NCBI GenBank assembly: GCA_023441255.1
Contig: JAEZPW010000197.1
Coordinates: 1 to 7,362 of the forward strand
DNA: 7,362 nt
From: Acidobacteriota bacterium
GTDB taxonomy: Bacteria > Acidobacteriota > Terriglobia > Terriglobales > Acidobacteriaceae
Direction of reading: 5' to 3'
The notes under the pieces were generated by a model, which ran no database searches, was not told the DNA's origin, and was given only the letters and a program-made list of their open reading frames with translations. The translations under genes were made by a program, and so were the position numbers. Below are positions 6,330 through 7,362 of the stretch, piece by piece (the first letter of the stretch is position 1; each line of letters begins with the position of its first letter).

Positions 6330-7362
6330 GTGCAAAGAACGGAAACAGACGGACAGGAAGTACTGGAAACCCGAGAATGGCTTGATTCGCTGGATTATGT
6401 TTTGCAGAGAGGAGGCGGCCCCGAGCGTGCTGGACGCCTGTTACAGCAACTGCAACTGCATGCGCGACGTGAAGCCGGCATAAACCTCCCCTTCAGCGCG
6501 ACTACCCCGTACCAGAACACGATTCCTTCTCGGCAGCAGCCTCCCTTCCCCGGGAGCCAGGAGATGGAGCGCCGGATCAAAAGCATCATTCGCTGGAATG
6601 CCATGGCGATGGTGGTCCGCGCGAACAAGGAAGAAAGCGGTATCGGTGGACACATTTCCACCTATGCTTCGGCCGCAACTCTTTACGAGGTCGGGTTCAA
6701 TCACTTCTTCCGCGCCCAGACGCCGGAAGGCGATCACGACCTGGTTTACTTTCAGGGACACGCGGCGCCAGGTATTTATGCACGTGCATTTCTAGAGGGG
6801 CGCATCTCCGAGCAGCAACTCCAGAACTTTCGTCGCGAACTGAAACCCGGCGGGGGCCTCTCTTCCTATCCTCACCCGTGGCTGATGCCGAATTTTTGGT
6901 CTTTCCCGACCGTTTCCATGGGATTGGGACCGATCCAGGCGATCTATCACGCACGCTTCATCAAGTACCTCGAGGACCGCGGACTGAAGAAATCAACTGG
7001 CGGCAAGATCTGGGCATTTCTCGGCGACGGCGAGACTGATGAACCTGAGTCGTTAGGTGCGATCACACTTGCGGCACGCGAGAAGCTCGACAACCTGATT
7101 TTCGTCGTGAACTGCAACCTGCAACGCCTTGATGGTCCGGTTCGCGGAAACGGCAAAATCATCCAGGAACTTGAGGCGATCTTCCGAGGCACCGGATGGA
7201 ATGTCATCAAGGTCATTTGGGGGTCTGACTGGGACCGCCTGATCCAGCAGGACCGGGACGGATTGCTGGTAAAGCGCATGGGCGAGATCACTGACGGTCA
7301 GTACCAGAAGTATTTCGTCGAAACAGGTGGCTACTTCCGCCAGAACTTCTTCGGTACCGATC
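6330..7362 (+). CDS. aceE: Pyruvate dehydrogenase E1 component, homodimeric type (5' part, cut by right edge)
   Basis: Thiamine-diphosphate enzyme that decarboxylates pyruvate and transfers the acetyl group to lipoyl-E2 in the cytoplasmic pyruvate dehydrogenase complex. The first 344 of about 890 residues are visible. The GTG start is followed by LETREWLDSLDYVL and then RIKSIIRWNAMAMVVRANK, closely resembling E. coli AceE from memory. Further conserved blocks are GGHISTYASAATLYE with active-site histidine about 108, YFQGH with histidine about 144, SSYPHPWLMPNFW and FPTVSMGLGPI. The thiamine-binding motif starts at GDGETDEPES (232 on) and ends at NCNLQRLDGPV (261 on). These blocks separate it from the two-subunit alpha/beta E1 type. 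It is divergent from the sigma/FecR operon. E2 (aceF) is often downstream of such genes but lies outside the window. No frameshift or missing key residue is seen in the visible part. Confidence 0.97.
   Translation, partial: MQRTETDGQEVLETREWLDSLDYVLQRGGGPERAGRLLQQLQLHARREAGINLPFSATTPYQNTIPSRQQPPFPGSQEMERRIKSIIRWNAMAMVVRANKEESGIGGHISTYASAATLYEVGFNHFFRAQTPEGDHDLVYFQGHAAPGIYARAFLEGRISEQQLQNFRRELKPGGGLSSYPHPWLMPNFWSFPTVSMGLGPIQAIYHARFIKYLEDRGLKKSTGGKIWAFLGDGETDEPESLGAITLAAREKLDNLIFVVNCNLQRLDGPVRGNGKIIQELEAIFRGTGWNVIKVIWGSDWDRLIQQDRDGLLVKRMGEITDGQYQKYFVETGGYFRQNFFGTD

Noticed and set aside
6039..6335. Minus-strand 98-residue frame as an intact gene
   Set aside because: It would need a TTG start overlapping the aceE start and would cover the candidate promoters. 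The methyltransferase-like piece is kept only as a possible remnant.
6395..7291. Minus-strand frames under aceE
   Set aside because: The plus-strand frame is unambiguous pyruvate dehydrogenase E1, so these are shadows.
1..7362. CRISPR array, insertion sequence, tRNA or attachment site
   Set aside because: No regularly spaced repeats, transposase motifs, terminal inverted repeats or tRNA-like cloverleaf were seen on reading either strand.

Overview
The window looks like a moderately GC-rich bacterial chromosome segment. The fused anti-sigma/FecR architecture, the alternative start codons (GTG, TTG) and the style of the ABC genes would suit an Acidobacteriota-like organism. This is an inference from gene style, not from a marker gene, so the taxonomic call is weak.

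Layout: positions 1-5938 hold five genes, all on the minus strand. In transcription order they are an ECF sigma factor (5408-5938), a very large membrane-anchored anti-sigma/FecR protein (2778-5411), an ABC ATPase (1752-2693), an ABC-2 type permease (899-1765) and a second ABC ATPase (1-893, cut by the window edge). The sigma and anti-sigma genes share an ATGA stop/start overlap. The ABC ATPase and permease overlap by 14 bases, and the second ATPase starts 5 bases after the permease stop. An 84-base gap with two inverted repeats separates the sigma/FecR pair from the ABC genes; the larger repeat resembles a weak intrinsic terminator. A 391-base gap (5939-6329) follows. It contains a candidate ECF-type promoter reading into the sigma gene, two 7-2-7 palindromes, and a candidate promoter region for the plus-strand gene. 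From 6330 to the right edge is the 5' part of aceE, the E1 component of the pyruvate dehydrogenase complex, transcribed divergently.

Likely working model (inference): the ECF sigma factor is held by the zinc-finger anti-sigma module of the FecR protein. The large outer part of that protein, with a FecR domain and a long C-terminal region resembling DUF3352-type sequences, senses an unknown envelope condition. On release, the sigma factor would transcribe its own operon and perhaps, by read-through, the ABC exporter genes downstream. The aceE gene is central metabolism and is probably functionally unrelated.
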